NCBI RefSeq assembly: GCF_947172395.1
Contig: NC_069093.1
Location: forward strand, 6,421,561-6,485,560
Direction: 5' to 3'
Source of the DNA: Bicyclus anynana
Lineage: Eukaryota > Arthropoda > Insecta > Lepidoptera > Nymphalidae
Length of the DNA: 64,000 nt
Position numbers and translations under genes: made by a program
In this document: in pieces, positions 30,417 through 55,827 of the stretch
How positions within the stretch are numbered: the first letter of the stretch is position 1
Layout: each line of letters starts with the position of its first letter
The notes under the pieces: generated by a model
Database searches by the model: none
Told to the model about the DNA's origin: nothing
Seen by the model: the letters and a program-made list of their open reading frames with translations, nothing else

Positions 30417-31350
30417 AAATAAATACCTTTTTAAAATGAAATTATAATAAAAAGCATTAATTATATTAAACATATAATAATAATGAGACATCAATATCAA
30501 TATTACATTTACCATACAGACAAATAAATTAACACAATTACCATGTACGAAATTCGCAAATAATTGAGAAATATACACTTATTAAAAGGAATAAACACCT
30601 ATACACCAATACAGGGCAATAATACATTTAATACAACATGTACAAAACAGACAAATAATATAATGTTTTCATTAAAAATTCACGTTTGAATATTGAAAAA
30701 AGACAAATATACACCTTTTTAAAATGAAATTATACATTGGCGTAACACCTATTCGTATACATCAATACAGACAATAATACATTAGATACACTGATGAATT
30801 ATAATATAAAACATTTAATATTTTTGAACATCAACCATTGAATATTGAATACACACATATTCAAAGTAAAACTACAAAACATCTATAGAACGATACAGAC
30901 ATTGTCGCAGATGTTTTAATATAGATTTGACATATTATTTTACAATTTAAAATGTCACGATTAAACATCGAGAGAAAATACACCTTTTAAAAATTAAATT
31001 CTAAAAAAGCATAAACATCTATACACCAATATATGTCTATATAGGAATATTACTGCAACAGTTCTAATACAAATAAATAATGTAATACATTTTATAATGG
31101 TAAATGTCACCATTTTTAAAATAAAATTATAAAAAAGCATCAACATCTAGACACCGATACAGACAATAATACTACTGCAAAAAATATGGTACAGATAAAT
31201 AAAATTTATAAACACATTTTATATTTTTGAATGTCAATTTTTAATCATTGACAGGAGATACACCTTTTTAATTAAATTATAAAAAGGCATCAACAAAATA
31301 CATCAATACAGACAATAATACAATAGTGTTACAATACAGAACTAAATAGT
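30417..31350. repeat. Degenerate satellite-like array
   Basis: The phrases ATACACCTTTTTAAAAT, AAAAAGCATCAACATC and ACACCAATACAGACAATAAT recur in order with a spacing of about 130-155 bp, some six worn copies. AT-rich, non-coding. Confidence 0.6.
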
Positions 31351-31648
31351 AAAGATACAGATTACACAAATGATACATGTATTCAATACATAAATGATAT
31401 ATGTATTTAATACATTAATGTATCTATGAATAAAATATATTTGACTAAAACACATACTATCCTAAGGAGGTAGCGTACATCTCAAATGCCACGCACGCGA
31501 GCGTTCTCGTTCTATAAATTTTGTATAGGGATTTGTTGAGGAAGTGTATTTTGAATACAAAAAGAAAAAAATGTCCAAAAGGCAAAATAGTTTACTAATA
31601 TAACATAATTAACAATCAAAAAATTGTACAAGGGATTTTATAAGTATA

Positions 31649-32118
31649 CTAGCGGACGCCCGCGACTTCGTCCGCGTAAAAATCGATGTCAACCATTATT
31701 TCACATTCTATTTTGCAAGTTTTATAACTTATACCGTATAAATAGTCCACTTATCATTTTACATTTACAAATGTACCTAGAAAAATTAAGGACCTTCCGT
31801 ACAAACTTTCTACCCCTACTTCACCCATTTCTGATTTTGTTTTCGCGACAAAAAGTATCCTATTATCCTTCTACGTATTATGGTCTCAAATCGTCTTAAG
31901 TATCATTTGAATTCATTCTGTAGTTTCAGCGTGATGCCCGGTCAAAAAAAGGCAAACAGACAGACAAAAAATAGAAAATAGGCTTTAGTATCGATCTCCT
32001 ACCTCTACCCTACTCCTACCCTACCCGTACCCTAACTGTATCCTACCCCTACCCTACCCGTACCCTACCCTACCCGTAATCTTCCCTTTCCCTACCCTAT
32101 ACCTTCCCTACCTTACCT
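31649..32118 (-). mobile_element. Helitron family H3 with minisatellite
   Basis: CTAG (31649-31652) and an intact GCGGACG/CGTCCGC hairpin at the minus-strand 3' end, body like 12177-12602, then a C-rich CCCTA/CCCCTA array at 31996-32118. The 5' terminus is not seen. Confidence 0.7.
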
Positions 32119-32714
32119 TAGCAAAATCGGTCCAGCCCTATGAGCGTGGTGCGATAACAAAGGAAAATAGAGACTTCTGGACCGATTTGAAAGATTGTTT
32201 TACCAATAGAAAGCTACGTTATTTGCAAGTGTCATAGGCTATGTTTGATTCCCATATTCACACAGGAACGGGAACTACGTAATTGAAAGCGCGGGGCGTC
32301 ATGTAGCGGAATTTCTGCGTCTTTTAGAAATTTTGCATTATCTCCGAAACTATTTAACTAATTAACATACTATAAAGGGCAAATCTTATCTCCATAATAT
32401 CCTTGTGATTATTAAATAATTTATTTTGATAAGGATTTAAGTTAAGTAGCATAAATAATGACGCAAACCTAAGTATATAAAATTTATAATTTTTAAAACA
32501 CAAAAGGTACTATATCTGCTAATATATAGAAGATAGATATATGGTGTCGCGGAGTTTTTTGTAGAACTTTTGAAGATACATAAAGCCTCCATACATTAAT
32601 TTCAATTTTACACAATGGTTTAGGCAGCGCATGCGAATAAGTCTGCTTAAGAGGATTTTCGGTCTGACCTGTATGACAAAAACTGTGTTAACTCGACGAA
32701 TATATATCATACTA

Positions 32715-32873
32715 ATATAAAATATAGCCTATAGCACTCCCCGATAATGTAGCATTCTACTGGTGAAAGAATTTTTGAAATCGGGCCAGTAGTTCCGAAG
32801 ATTACCCCATTTAAAAAATGTGACAAACTTACAAACTTACAAACTTTACCTCTTTATAATATTAGTATAGATA
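32715..32873 (-). mobile_element. Helitron H1 remnant
   Basis: H1 body (TATAGCCTATAGCACTCCCC, GGGCCAGTAGTTCCGAAGAT) to the terminal TATAATATTAGTATAGA in minus orientation; the 3' hairpin is replaced. A second piece lies near 32225-32310. Confidence 0.55.
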
Positions 32874-33561
32874 TAGAAGTATAGATAATTATTTAAAATT
32901 AAAAAGATAAATTTTTTGATGTTCAGATTTTCTGTTAGCCAGAAGTAGTGAAGAGTTGTTACATAAAAGTCAAATTATTGTGTAATGATTAAGTAAATGC
33001 TCTAAATTAAATTTGTTATAAATCCACAAACTAGATATGTATTTAATAATATACACTTTTTGATTCAAAATAAAGAATAGCGTGTATTAGAAAGTGTCAA
33101 GGAATGTCAAGATTTAGCAAAAGATTATAATCGAATTCATAAAAAAGCGCATTATGGAGTAAATAAACAATGTTTTGTTGAAATCACTCGACTAGTTTCG
33201 AAACTATCCGAGACACTTAATTATTTCTTTCTTAATTTTATAAAAATATTTGGTGTATATCATAATGCTTGGGATCACATCGCATTTGTATTTTAAATAT
33301 TATATTTTTCTCTGAAACGAGTTTCATAGAAAATTAATTTCTTCCTTTTTATGGTAGGCATCAACTGATCCGTATAGTACGTATCGGACGCATCGCATCA
33401 CATTTGTGTACAATGGTGCTTAGGTATTGTGGTGTGTGTAGGTACAATTTTAGAATAAACGTTATTTCTTTCTTTCCTTCTTCCGTGATTCACGATTCCA
33501 AATAGTTTTGAAACTAGTTACGCATTACAATCGAATGATAAAATCGACCATTTGCATGTTG

Positions 33562-33567
33562 TTTAAT
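33562..33567 (-). terminator. Candidate poly(A) signal of RINT1
   Basis: ATTAAA on the minus strand about 100 nt after the stop codon. Weak evidence. Confidence 0.25.
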
Positions 33568-33664
33568 ACAACTGAAACGTGTGATACAAAGCGAGGAACA
33601 ATCCACCTTATACGCTCAAGTGCGATGGTATTTTCACTGTTTAGACGCCACCTCCTTCGAAGCT

Positions 33665-48214
<14,550 letters not shown>

Positions 48215-48833
48215 CTTCTTACTTTTGATAATCACTCACAGTTTAAGTGCAAATTAAAGAATTATCATAATGATTTTAGATTCAAAATTATCTCAGAATT
48301 GAACTGTAGTTTTATTATAATTTTTCACGTTTCTATTTTTATTTCAGCATTATTGATTTTCTTGATCTCATTGCCATTTTTTAATTTTTCTTACAGCTTT
48401 AGGCTCTTTATTTTGCAACTTATTAGAATCTGTGATTTTCATTTCATTCCAATAATCTGTGCACTGTCCTGTGTTTTGACCATAGATTGAAGAACGGCAA
48501 TGACAGAGAAAGAACACACAACATAGGTATGTTAGAGTGAGGTAGTTAGAGGAACAAGTAGACAACAATCTCGAAAAGTCCTTGGAAATACTAAACTGGT
48601 GGACGCATTATCGTAGGACGTATTCTACTCTGTGGTAAAAAAAAAAAAACTAAAAAGTCAAATCGACATCTTATGTTGTCTGTGATGAAAATCAAAAATA
48701 TTTTTTTTTTGATTTAGCGAAGTTTCGACATTCGACAATTTCCCAGATTTTCAATTTGCGACCGCAACTTAATATTTTAATTGCATACCTTTTGTTCGAT
48801 TCATCAAGGTGGTCTTCAAATAAATAATTAAAA
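48215..48833. promoter_or_regulatory. Head-to-head intergenic region RINT1 / MBOAT7
   Basis: The two start codons are 619 bp apart and diverge, so this segment must hold both 5' UTRs and both promoters, possibly shared. I see no TATA box in a convincing place; AT-rich with short A and T runs. Confidence 0.6.
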
Positions 48834-51800
48834 ATGTGGTCGTTCTTCTTAAAGAACAAAAACGATATCATATATTTATCATTGCTGTTATTCAGTGTTA
48901 TTATAGGGCCCTATTACAGGAAGTTAGGCCCGGTGGATTTTAAGAAAATGGTCGGTACGCTATTGGGTATCGGTTTAATAATTGTGGTATCGGGATATAA
49001 TGCTGCACACCCAATTTTTTCGGGCCTTGGCGGTATAATTGCGATTAAATTAACTTCTATAAAGTAAGTACACAAATTCAAATGTATATTTTGTTGGGAT
49101 AACTACTATTATTAATGCAAAAGTCCGTCTGTCAGTTCCACAGTTAAACCGCTTAACCGATTTTGATGAATTTTGGGCTAGAGATAAATTGGACTATGGA
49201 GCAGAACATTTATTCTGGAAAATGTTTAATTTCCAGTATTCCTGGGATCTATGAAAAAGGATTTCACACAGACATATATGTATGTTTATTTTAAGTATTT
49301 AAAAGTGGTTGTTTTTCCTTTGATTTATAACTCTTGAAGCTAGCCTGGGCCTATGGTACTCAACTATAAGGTAGTGCATCCGAAACCAGGCTAAAATATA
49401 TCCTACAAAGAATGCTAAATAAAAGCCTGTGTAGCTATCGTCAACTCGTCATGCTTTATCACAAATCAGGAACTTTACCACAATCTGCAAATTTTCACAG
49501 TAAAGGATGAAATTAGAGTGCAAAAGATACAAGAAGCGAATCTATTTAACACATATACACAACATATAACATAAATGCATACTGAACCTGGATATTTGAA
49601 TACAGGATGCTCCAAATGAACACTGACACCTAATGAGAACCTGTACAAGACAATGACACATCTGTGATTAGTCCTAGAAATGATTGCAGATTGGCAGTAG
49701 AAATACAAAAAATATTTATGGCTCACAGACCACTATTGGACATAGGCCTCTTGTAAGGACTCCAGTCTTAGACTGCCCTGTTACCATCTTTAATTTAATT
49801 GGCCCACCAAACAACAATGTGTTTTCCCATGTGAGGCCACCATTCCAGCACCTTATGATCTATTGGGAGACTAATTCCCTAATATTATTTCTATGAAAAA
49901 AATCTGGCTGAGTTTGTTGTGGGCTCTACTCAGACCAAGGCACTTTGGAACCATCGTTAATTTAATTTTAAGTTTTCTAGTAATTATTATCACCATTATT
50001 TTATAAAATTTATACCTGATATTTCGAAACTGATAAACTAAGCCTAATTGAAATAAATGAATATTGACTTGACTATGTTTTTTTTTTTCAGGAAATGCCA
50101 CATCTTTGCATTCTTTTTCATGTTCAGCTATTTAATAGTCTTTCGGCTGTCAAGCAGTTTCAGTACAAAAGGCCCATCTGGTCAAACTAACCTCATTGAG
50201 ATGATCATTGTCCTAAGAGTGGTGGGTGTGGCATTTGAGATAAATGGCTCATGGTTGGCAATGACTCAGCCAAAAAAAGAAAAGGAATTACCAGGGAAAG
50301 AGGTAACACAAAATGTGGCTGAGAATAGACCACCCAAAGATGATGATTTTGTGGAGATTATAAATCCAGACTTCATGGACTTGTTCCATTATGTCTTTAA
50401 TTATATTGGGTTATTAACAGGTAATTATTTTAGACTGTGTTGGATTTGCTAATGTATAGCTTTAAGCAATGTGTTAAAAAACATTTACTTAGTCAAGGTT
50501 ACTACACCATTGATGAGTTCCTTAAAGATAAAGGGGTTTGGAGGCCATTGGATCATAGATACAAAAAAAAAATACAAAATGCACAATAGGCAACCTTATC
50601 ATTAATAATCAATGTCTTGTAAAAGCTTGTAAAAATAATGAAAACATTTCAAAAGTCTGTAAGACACCTAATATTTATTTTAAAATATTCAACCTAATTA
50701 AATTACTTAACAAGTATCTAGTGTAATGCAAAACAGGCCAAATAATTAAATAGAAAGTACAATTAACAAAGGTATCTTTAAGTAAGAATTGATTAAGTAT
50801 CAAAATGAAATAGTACCAAGTGTGTCACATACATACATTAATTAGTCTGTGTATAAAGTAGTGGTATACTGCATGTAGTGGTATGAACCCAGTGGCGTGC
50901 ACAATGCTTTTTAACTAGGGTATGCATAGAAATTGTACAAAATGCAAAATTCCTTTTCCAGTGCATTTATAAAATGCATACTACTGACACACTCCTATTG
51001 TTAACCGTTTTTGTACAGTACGCAAAATGTATGTGAATTTGGTGTGATATTTTTATGTGCATTATTTTTACATTGTTCTTTATAAGCATAAGACTACACT
51101 TTCTAGTATAAATAAAAGCCTGTGTAAATTTGAGTGAATTCCTGAGGTAGTAGCAGTTCTGAGACAGTTTTCAGGAGAGAAATCAATGCTGTTGTTTTTT
51201 ATGTATTGAATTATGATCCTTCCATACAATTTAAATATTTATCCTTACTAGCGATTGTGTTTATTTTGTTTAACTATGGCAATGTTTTCTTTTCTAGGTC
51301 CTTATTATAGATATCGAACATTTGATGACTACTTCAAATTGCCATTCAGCAAATATGTGAACAGTTTTGGCTTTACAATCAACACTTTGAAAACTGTTCC
51401 GTTGTATATTTCATTGTACTTAGCCATGTCAAACGTATGGCCTCTTGATGTAAGTACAGAAAATGTAATGTTTGTTTTTTAACTTAGTTACATGGCATGC
51501 ACAAGGTTTTTAAATAAGATATGCACTATACATACAAATTGTACAAAATGAAAATCCCTTTCTCTGTAATAAGGCCGCTGGGTAGGTAGTGTATTTTTGC
51601 AATGAAGTGTACACCACTGATAGTATCTGAGCCTGATTTGTTGTTTGATGTTATATTACTGTTATGCTAATTTCTGTTGCCAAGCATTGCTGTGTTAAGT
51701 GTCATTACAGGCACATGAGGCTTAAAACTTGTGCCTCAAATTGACAGGTACATGACAGCTCATTGTATTGTGTTCCTATTCCTGCGAAGTATTGCTTTGG

Positions 51801-54800
51801 CGAATTTTTACCAACTGTTACATTTAAAAAAACATTGTTATCAGCAATGAAATTTTTCAAGTAGAATTATGTTTTTTTTTTGTATTTTTTATTGTATTTA
51901 TTATGGAATTATGATCTTGATCGTGATAGCCCAGTGGATATGACCACCCCTGCCTTCGATTCGCAGGGCGTAGGCTTGAATCTGGTCCTAGGCATGCATC
52001 TCCAACTTTTCAGTTGTGTGCATTTTATGAAATAAATATCACTGAAACGGTGAAGGAAACCCGCATTCCAGACTTTTCTTATTTCTCTACGTGTTTGAAG
52101 TCTGCCAATCTGCATTGGGTCAGCGTGGTGGACTATTGGCCTAACTTAATTCTGAGAGGAGACTCATACTCATGCTTAGCAATGAGCCGATAAATGGCCT
52201 ATTTAACACTGAAAGAATTTTTCAAATTAAACCAGTAGTTCCTGAGATTAGCGATTTCAACCAAACAGACAAACTCTTCAGCTTTATAATATTAGCATAG
52301 ATGTATGGATTAAATTTTTAGTTAAATAAAACCTTTTTTCAGTACATTTTAACTGCAGAACACAACCGAAGGCACTTTGTATACAGGATGATGTATCCGT
52401 GGGTATTGTTTGCTGCCTTCCGTCAAAGGATCTATGCGGGCATGACCCTTGCCGAGAGTGTCTGTACTTCTGCAGGCCTTGGAGCTTACCCCGTGCAAGG
52501 GAAGAATAAATCTGGACATGGACCTTCTGTTGATTATTTGAAATTGAAACAAATGTAAGTAACATCATTATTGGCAATGATGTTAGAAGAACAAAGAGGT
52601 AGGCACGTTATGTGTATAAAAGTATGCTAATAAGCAAACCTGAGCTCAGTCGCCGCATTGTCATCGCGCCGTTGATAACGCAGAAATAATTTTAGTGTGT
52701 CACTTGTAAACTTCTTGGTTTACTTGGTGGAACTTGGGGTTATGTAAACTCTCTACCTCTCTTTTCTTTTAACATCATTGATTATCGGCTTATTTTTCAC
52801 CGACTTTAAAAAAAGGTTGGCAAATTGGTGGAAATGGAAAATTGGTTTTGTCATTTTGTGTTAAAATTGAAATAAGTGAACGAAATTGCGCATACTGTGG
52901 CTTTTACAGTCACTATGCTAGGACAGAATAAAAACGGAAAAATTAAATCTTTTTAACAAAAAAATTGAACCGACTTCAAAGTTGAATTACTCTTAAAAAG
53001 CGAAAAATAACATCATACCTATGTCCTTTCTATTGATCAGTTTAAAGGCGGTGCCAAAAAACAAAATATCATTGCCAACGTATCATTATCAAATGTTATT
53101 GATACGTAAGAAGATAATAGAAATAAATAACCGAGACCGAAGGATTAAGGTCTTACAGGATTGGGGGCAGCACCGGCCCGAAGTACATTTTAAAATGGAG
53201 CGAGATCCAATTATGGCGTCTTTCCTGTATATATAGGTAAATAGGTAAATTCAAAATAACTTTTCTCTTGCAAGGGAGCAAAAACGACTTCTCCTCATTA
53301 TTACAATATTATTTCCAGGCCCGAACGTGAAGCCAGAGTGGCTAAATACGATTTCAAAACTGTGGAGTCAATGGATGTATGGGGCTGCGAGACCGCTGTC
53401 ACACTGCGAGACTCCATGAAAGTGTGGAACAAGGCGGTGCAGTACTGGGTCGCTGTGGTGGTTTACAAGAGATTCCCTGTCCCTTCATTAAAGTTAGTAT
53501 TTCTATATGTCGGAGAATAAACGGGTTTGACATAAGAAGCGGTTGTCTGCAATAGTAGATCGTTATACAAGGGGCTAAAAAGACCCATTATATACGAGGT
53601 ATTTTTAGGGCCCGAGACGTAAGGCTAGGGCCGCCTAAATAGAAACCGAGTTTATAATGGGTTTTATAAACCACCCCCACGTGTTACACTCTGCTTTTCA
53701 CTACGATTGCGAGAAAATAAAATAGTATAGTTCAATTTTCAAAGATTTATTTTAATTGAAAATTAAATGTACAAATTCTACAATTTTGGATATTAAGGGA
53801 GATGCTTTTACCCGGTAACATAATTTCCGACTACTGTGAAGATGAATAATGAATATGTGAGGTAAACGTGGGAGATAATAGTTTAAAAAACTCCTTTCAT
53901 AAGTGAATCCATTCGTTGTTGTTTTCTTCACTTATTAAATTTTTCGTATACGACACCGTCGTATACGAAAAATTTAATAAGTGGAGCGGCTACGACACCG
54001 TCGTGTCTACACTAGATTACAAAAAATTAGTAATTCTTTTATGGGCAATTGCATACGTTTTTATAATAATCAAATGAAACCACTGGAATGTCCCTCAAAA
54101 AGTTCAAAGTGTTTATTAAACGCAAGCTTTTAGGAAAATCTTATTATAGTGTTAATGAGTTTATAAATGATAAAAAAGCTTGGTGTTAAATGTATTATAC
54201 GACTGTGTGCTTAGTTTTAAATAAATTTGTAAAGTGGTGGTAAACAAAAAAAACCTTGGCTGAGTTTGTTGTGGGCTCTTCTCGGACCAAGGCGCGTTTG
54301 GAACCCTCGTAACTTTAATTTTAAATTTTCGACTATTATTACCACCATTAGATTAAATTAATTTCAAAAGTGCTTGTAAACTAAGCCTAATTGAAATAAA
54401 TGAATTTTGAATTGGATTTGAATTTGAATTATTATTTTATAGGATTCACGCAGCTCTTTTTGTATCGGTGATCTGGCACGGCTACCACGCCGGGTACTTC
54501 TTCTGCATTTACTTCTGCCCCTTCTACCTGATGGCCGAGGATATATATGTCAAGCTCTACTACAAAAACGCTACAGGATTTGTAAGTATTAATATATCAC
54601 TTTTTTTTTTTACTGTAGGAAAGTGGTTGGAAGATGTATGAAAGTTTGTATGGACGGTTGTCTATGACCTGCTGCCCCTTAGATTTTTTTTCTAAATTGA
54701 TGTTGACCGCTAATCTTAGAACCTCTTTCTTCATCCGTGTGAGATTAATTTTTCTACTAGGTATAGGTAGCCTATAAGTTGATCTATGCGGAGATACACA

Positions 54801-55827
54801 GTTTTGAATGTTTAATATTCTTTTATTACAAGGCACAATTTTTTTTTCGCTCTTATTTCGTAAAATACTCATTATAAAACCTCAAACCATATCAGAAAGC
54901 TATTTATTTCTTCAGGTTTAAGTAGTTCCATGTCATTGGCTACAAAAATTCAGGCTTCCTTATAAGAGACAAATCTAAGATCCACGTCGATAAAAAAACG
55001 AGGAGGTCGCCCAACGCCAATAGGATAGTTGACTCATATCAAATTTAATATAAACAATATTAATTTCGTGTAGTACATGGAATAAGTCCAAAATAATATA
55101 TCGACATCAATTAATAAAAGTTAAAGATTTCTTATAAAACTTAATTTAAATATCTCGTATTTTTTCAAATTTTCCAAAACAAAAAGCTGTCGTCTATTTT
55201 GTGACGTCACTAACACACTTGATGTACTAAACGTCAAACTAATTGTTATGTAACTAATATTTTTGTCAAACACTCCGTCTGTAAGGAATTTGTTTTGCCA
55301 TCATGAAACAATTGAAATATAGTCTGTCATGGCCGACAGGCGTTTTGGCTCGTATTCTCAAAACTAAAATTTTCATGTAATCGCATCTTAAAAATATATG
55401 AAATTTGTTTTTTAATCTAATAATAGGATGGTCGTAGAAAAATTATTGTATGTATGCCACTGCACGTAATTAGCGATTGTAGCACTCGTGATCGTGTATT
55501 ATGCAAAAATACTCGTGCTACAATGACATTACATGACAGTTGCATAAATAACAATTTTTTATTTAATTATGTAAAATTATAATTTTTCAGAAAAAGACAG
55601 TCGTCGGTTTCATCCTATGGTTCCTGCGATCCCACTCAGAGTCCTACCAGGCTGCAGCGTTCCTTCTGTTGACGTTCGACCGTATCTGGGTCTACTACTC
55701 GTCGATGAACCACTATTGGTACGGCGTGTGGTTTGGGTTCCTGGTCCTTGGCCTCATTCTGAACAAGGTCCGCAGTATGCTGACCAGGAGACCACCTCCG
55801 GTTAGTGCGGGGGTTAAATCTCAGTAA
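48834..55827 (+). CDS. MBOAT7-type lysophospholipid (lysophosphatidylinositol) acyltransferase, 7 exons
   Basis: Predicted 490 aa (human MBOAT7 about 472). Multi-pass ER enzyme that transfers a polyunsaturated acyl chain from acyl-CoA to lysophosphatidylinositol; the Drosophila counterpart is farjavit. Exons: 48834-49063, 50092-50420, 51298-51449, 52343-52554, 53319-53492, 54443-54581, 55591-55827. All junctions are GT-AG and phases close. The MBOAT catalytic pair is visible: Asn345 in MKVWNKAVQYW and His378 in IWHGYHAGYF. Hydrophobic segments fill residues 14-32, 40-70, 80-95 and the C-terminal third. An acidic/charged loop (PKKEKELPGKE to PPKDDD) lies at about 140-165. The C-terminus ends VKSQ. 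Assignment to MBOAT7 over other MBOATs rests on remembered motifs (PYYRYRTF, VYKRFP), so the substrate is inference. Confidence 0.9.
49064..50091 (+). other. MBOAT7 intron 1
   Basis: Contains a Helitron body fragment (49098-49225), a short repeat phrase (CCACTATTGGACATAGGCCT, 49715-49775) and a LINE 3' tail (49893-50075, GGCTGAGTTTGTTGTGGGCT) that reaches to the acceptor. Confidence 0.55.
50421..51297 (+). other. MBOAT7 intron 2
   Basis: A LINE C-terminal piece (50454-50570, ACACCATTGATGAGTTCCTT), AT-rich sequence, and a small element (50889-50997) with CAGTGGCGTGCACAATGC. Confidence 0.5.
51921..52175 (+). mobile_element. tRNA-derived SINE, family S1
   Basis: Head GATAGCCCAGTGGATATGACC with an insertion in the anticodon-arm region, a worn B box, and the S1 body to CTGAGAGGAGACTCA. 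Confidence 0.75.
52187..52302 (-). mobile_element. Helitron H1, 5' half
   Basis: Minus-strand copy from TCTATGCTAATATTATAAAG to the middle of the body; the hairpin end is missing and joins the preceding SINE. Confidence 0.65.
52555..53318 (+). other. MBOAT7 intron 4
   Basis: 52795-53060 contains ACCGACTTTAAAAAAAGGTT and AACCGACTTCAAAG in tandem with AAAAATAACATC, a relative of the foldback element at 26313-26527. The ORF at 53021-53236 is a by-product. Confidence 0.5.
53929..53983. repeat. Perfect 26-bp palindrome, 3-nt loop
   Basis: Arms 53929-53954 and 53958-53983 are exact reverse complements around ACC. The inner GACACCGTCGT recurs once just downstream (53993-54004). Confidence 0.92.
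54080..54420 (+). mobile_element. LINE 3' end
   Basis: Encodes KKFKVFIKRKLLGKSYYSVN and an end like FINDKKAW, the C-terminus of a jockey/CR1-like reverse transcriptase, followed by the GGCTGAGTTTGTTGTGGGCT tail also seen at 49893 and an (AATTTGAAT)-like end. Confidence 0.6.
54582..55590 (+). other. MBOAT7 intron 6
   Basis: AT-rich, 1 kb, with no repeat or gene I recognise. Confidence 0.45.

Larger units (their letters stand above)
24694..33664. other. Intergenic region between SLC17 and RINT1
   Basis: No gene could be supported on either strand. Besides the repeats listed separately there is AT-rich sequence at 24879-25410, 26560-27840, 28700-29430, 30020-30415, 31420-31648 and 32870-33664. 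The ORFs here are short and lack splice context or recognisable domains. Confidence 0.6.
51450..52342 (+). other. MBOAT7 intron 3
   Basis: A relative of the 50889 element (51490-51620, GGCATGCACAAGGTTTTTAA), an S1 SINE and a Helitron H1 body. 51620-51920 is featureless. Confidence 0.55.
53493..54442 (+). other. MBOAT7 intron 5
   Basis: A perfect palindrome (53929-53983) and a LINE end (54080-54420). The remaining 53493-53928 is AT-rich; ACCCATTATA and its inverse TATAATGGGT bound a 100-bp part at 53582-53671. Confidence 0.55.
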
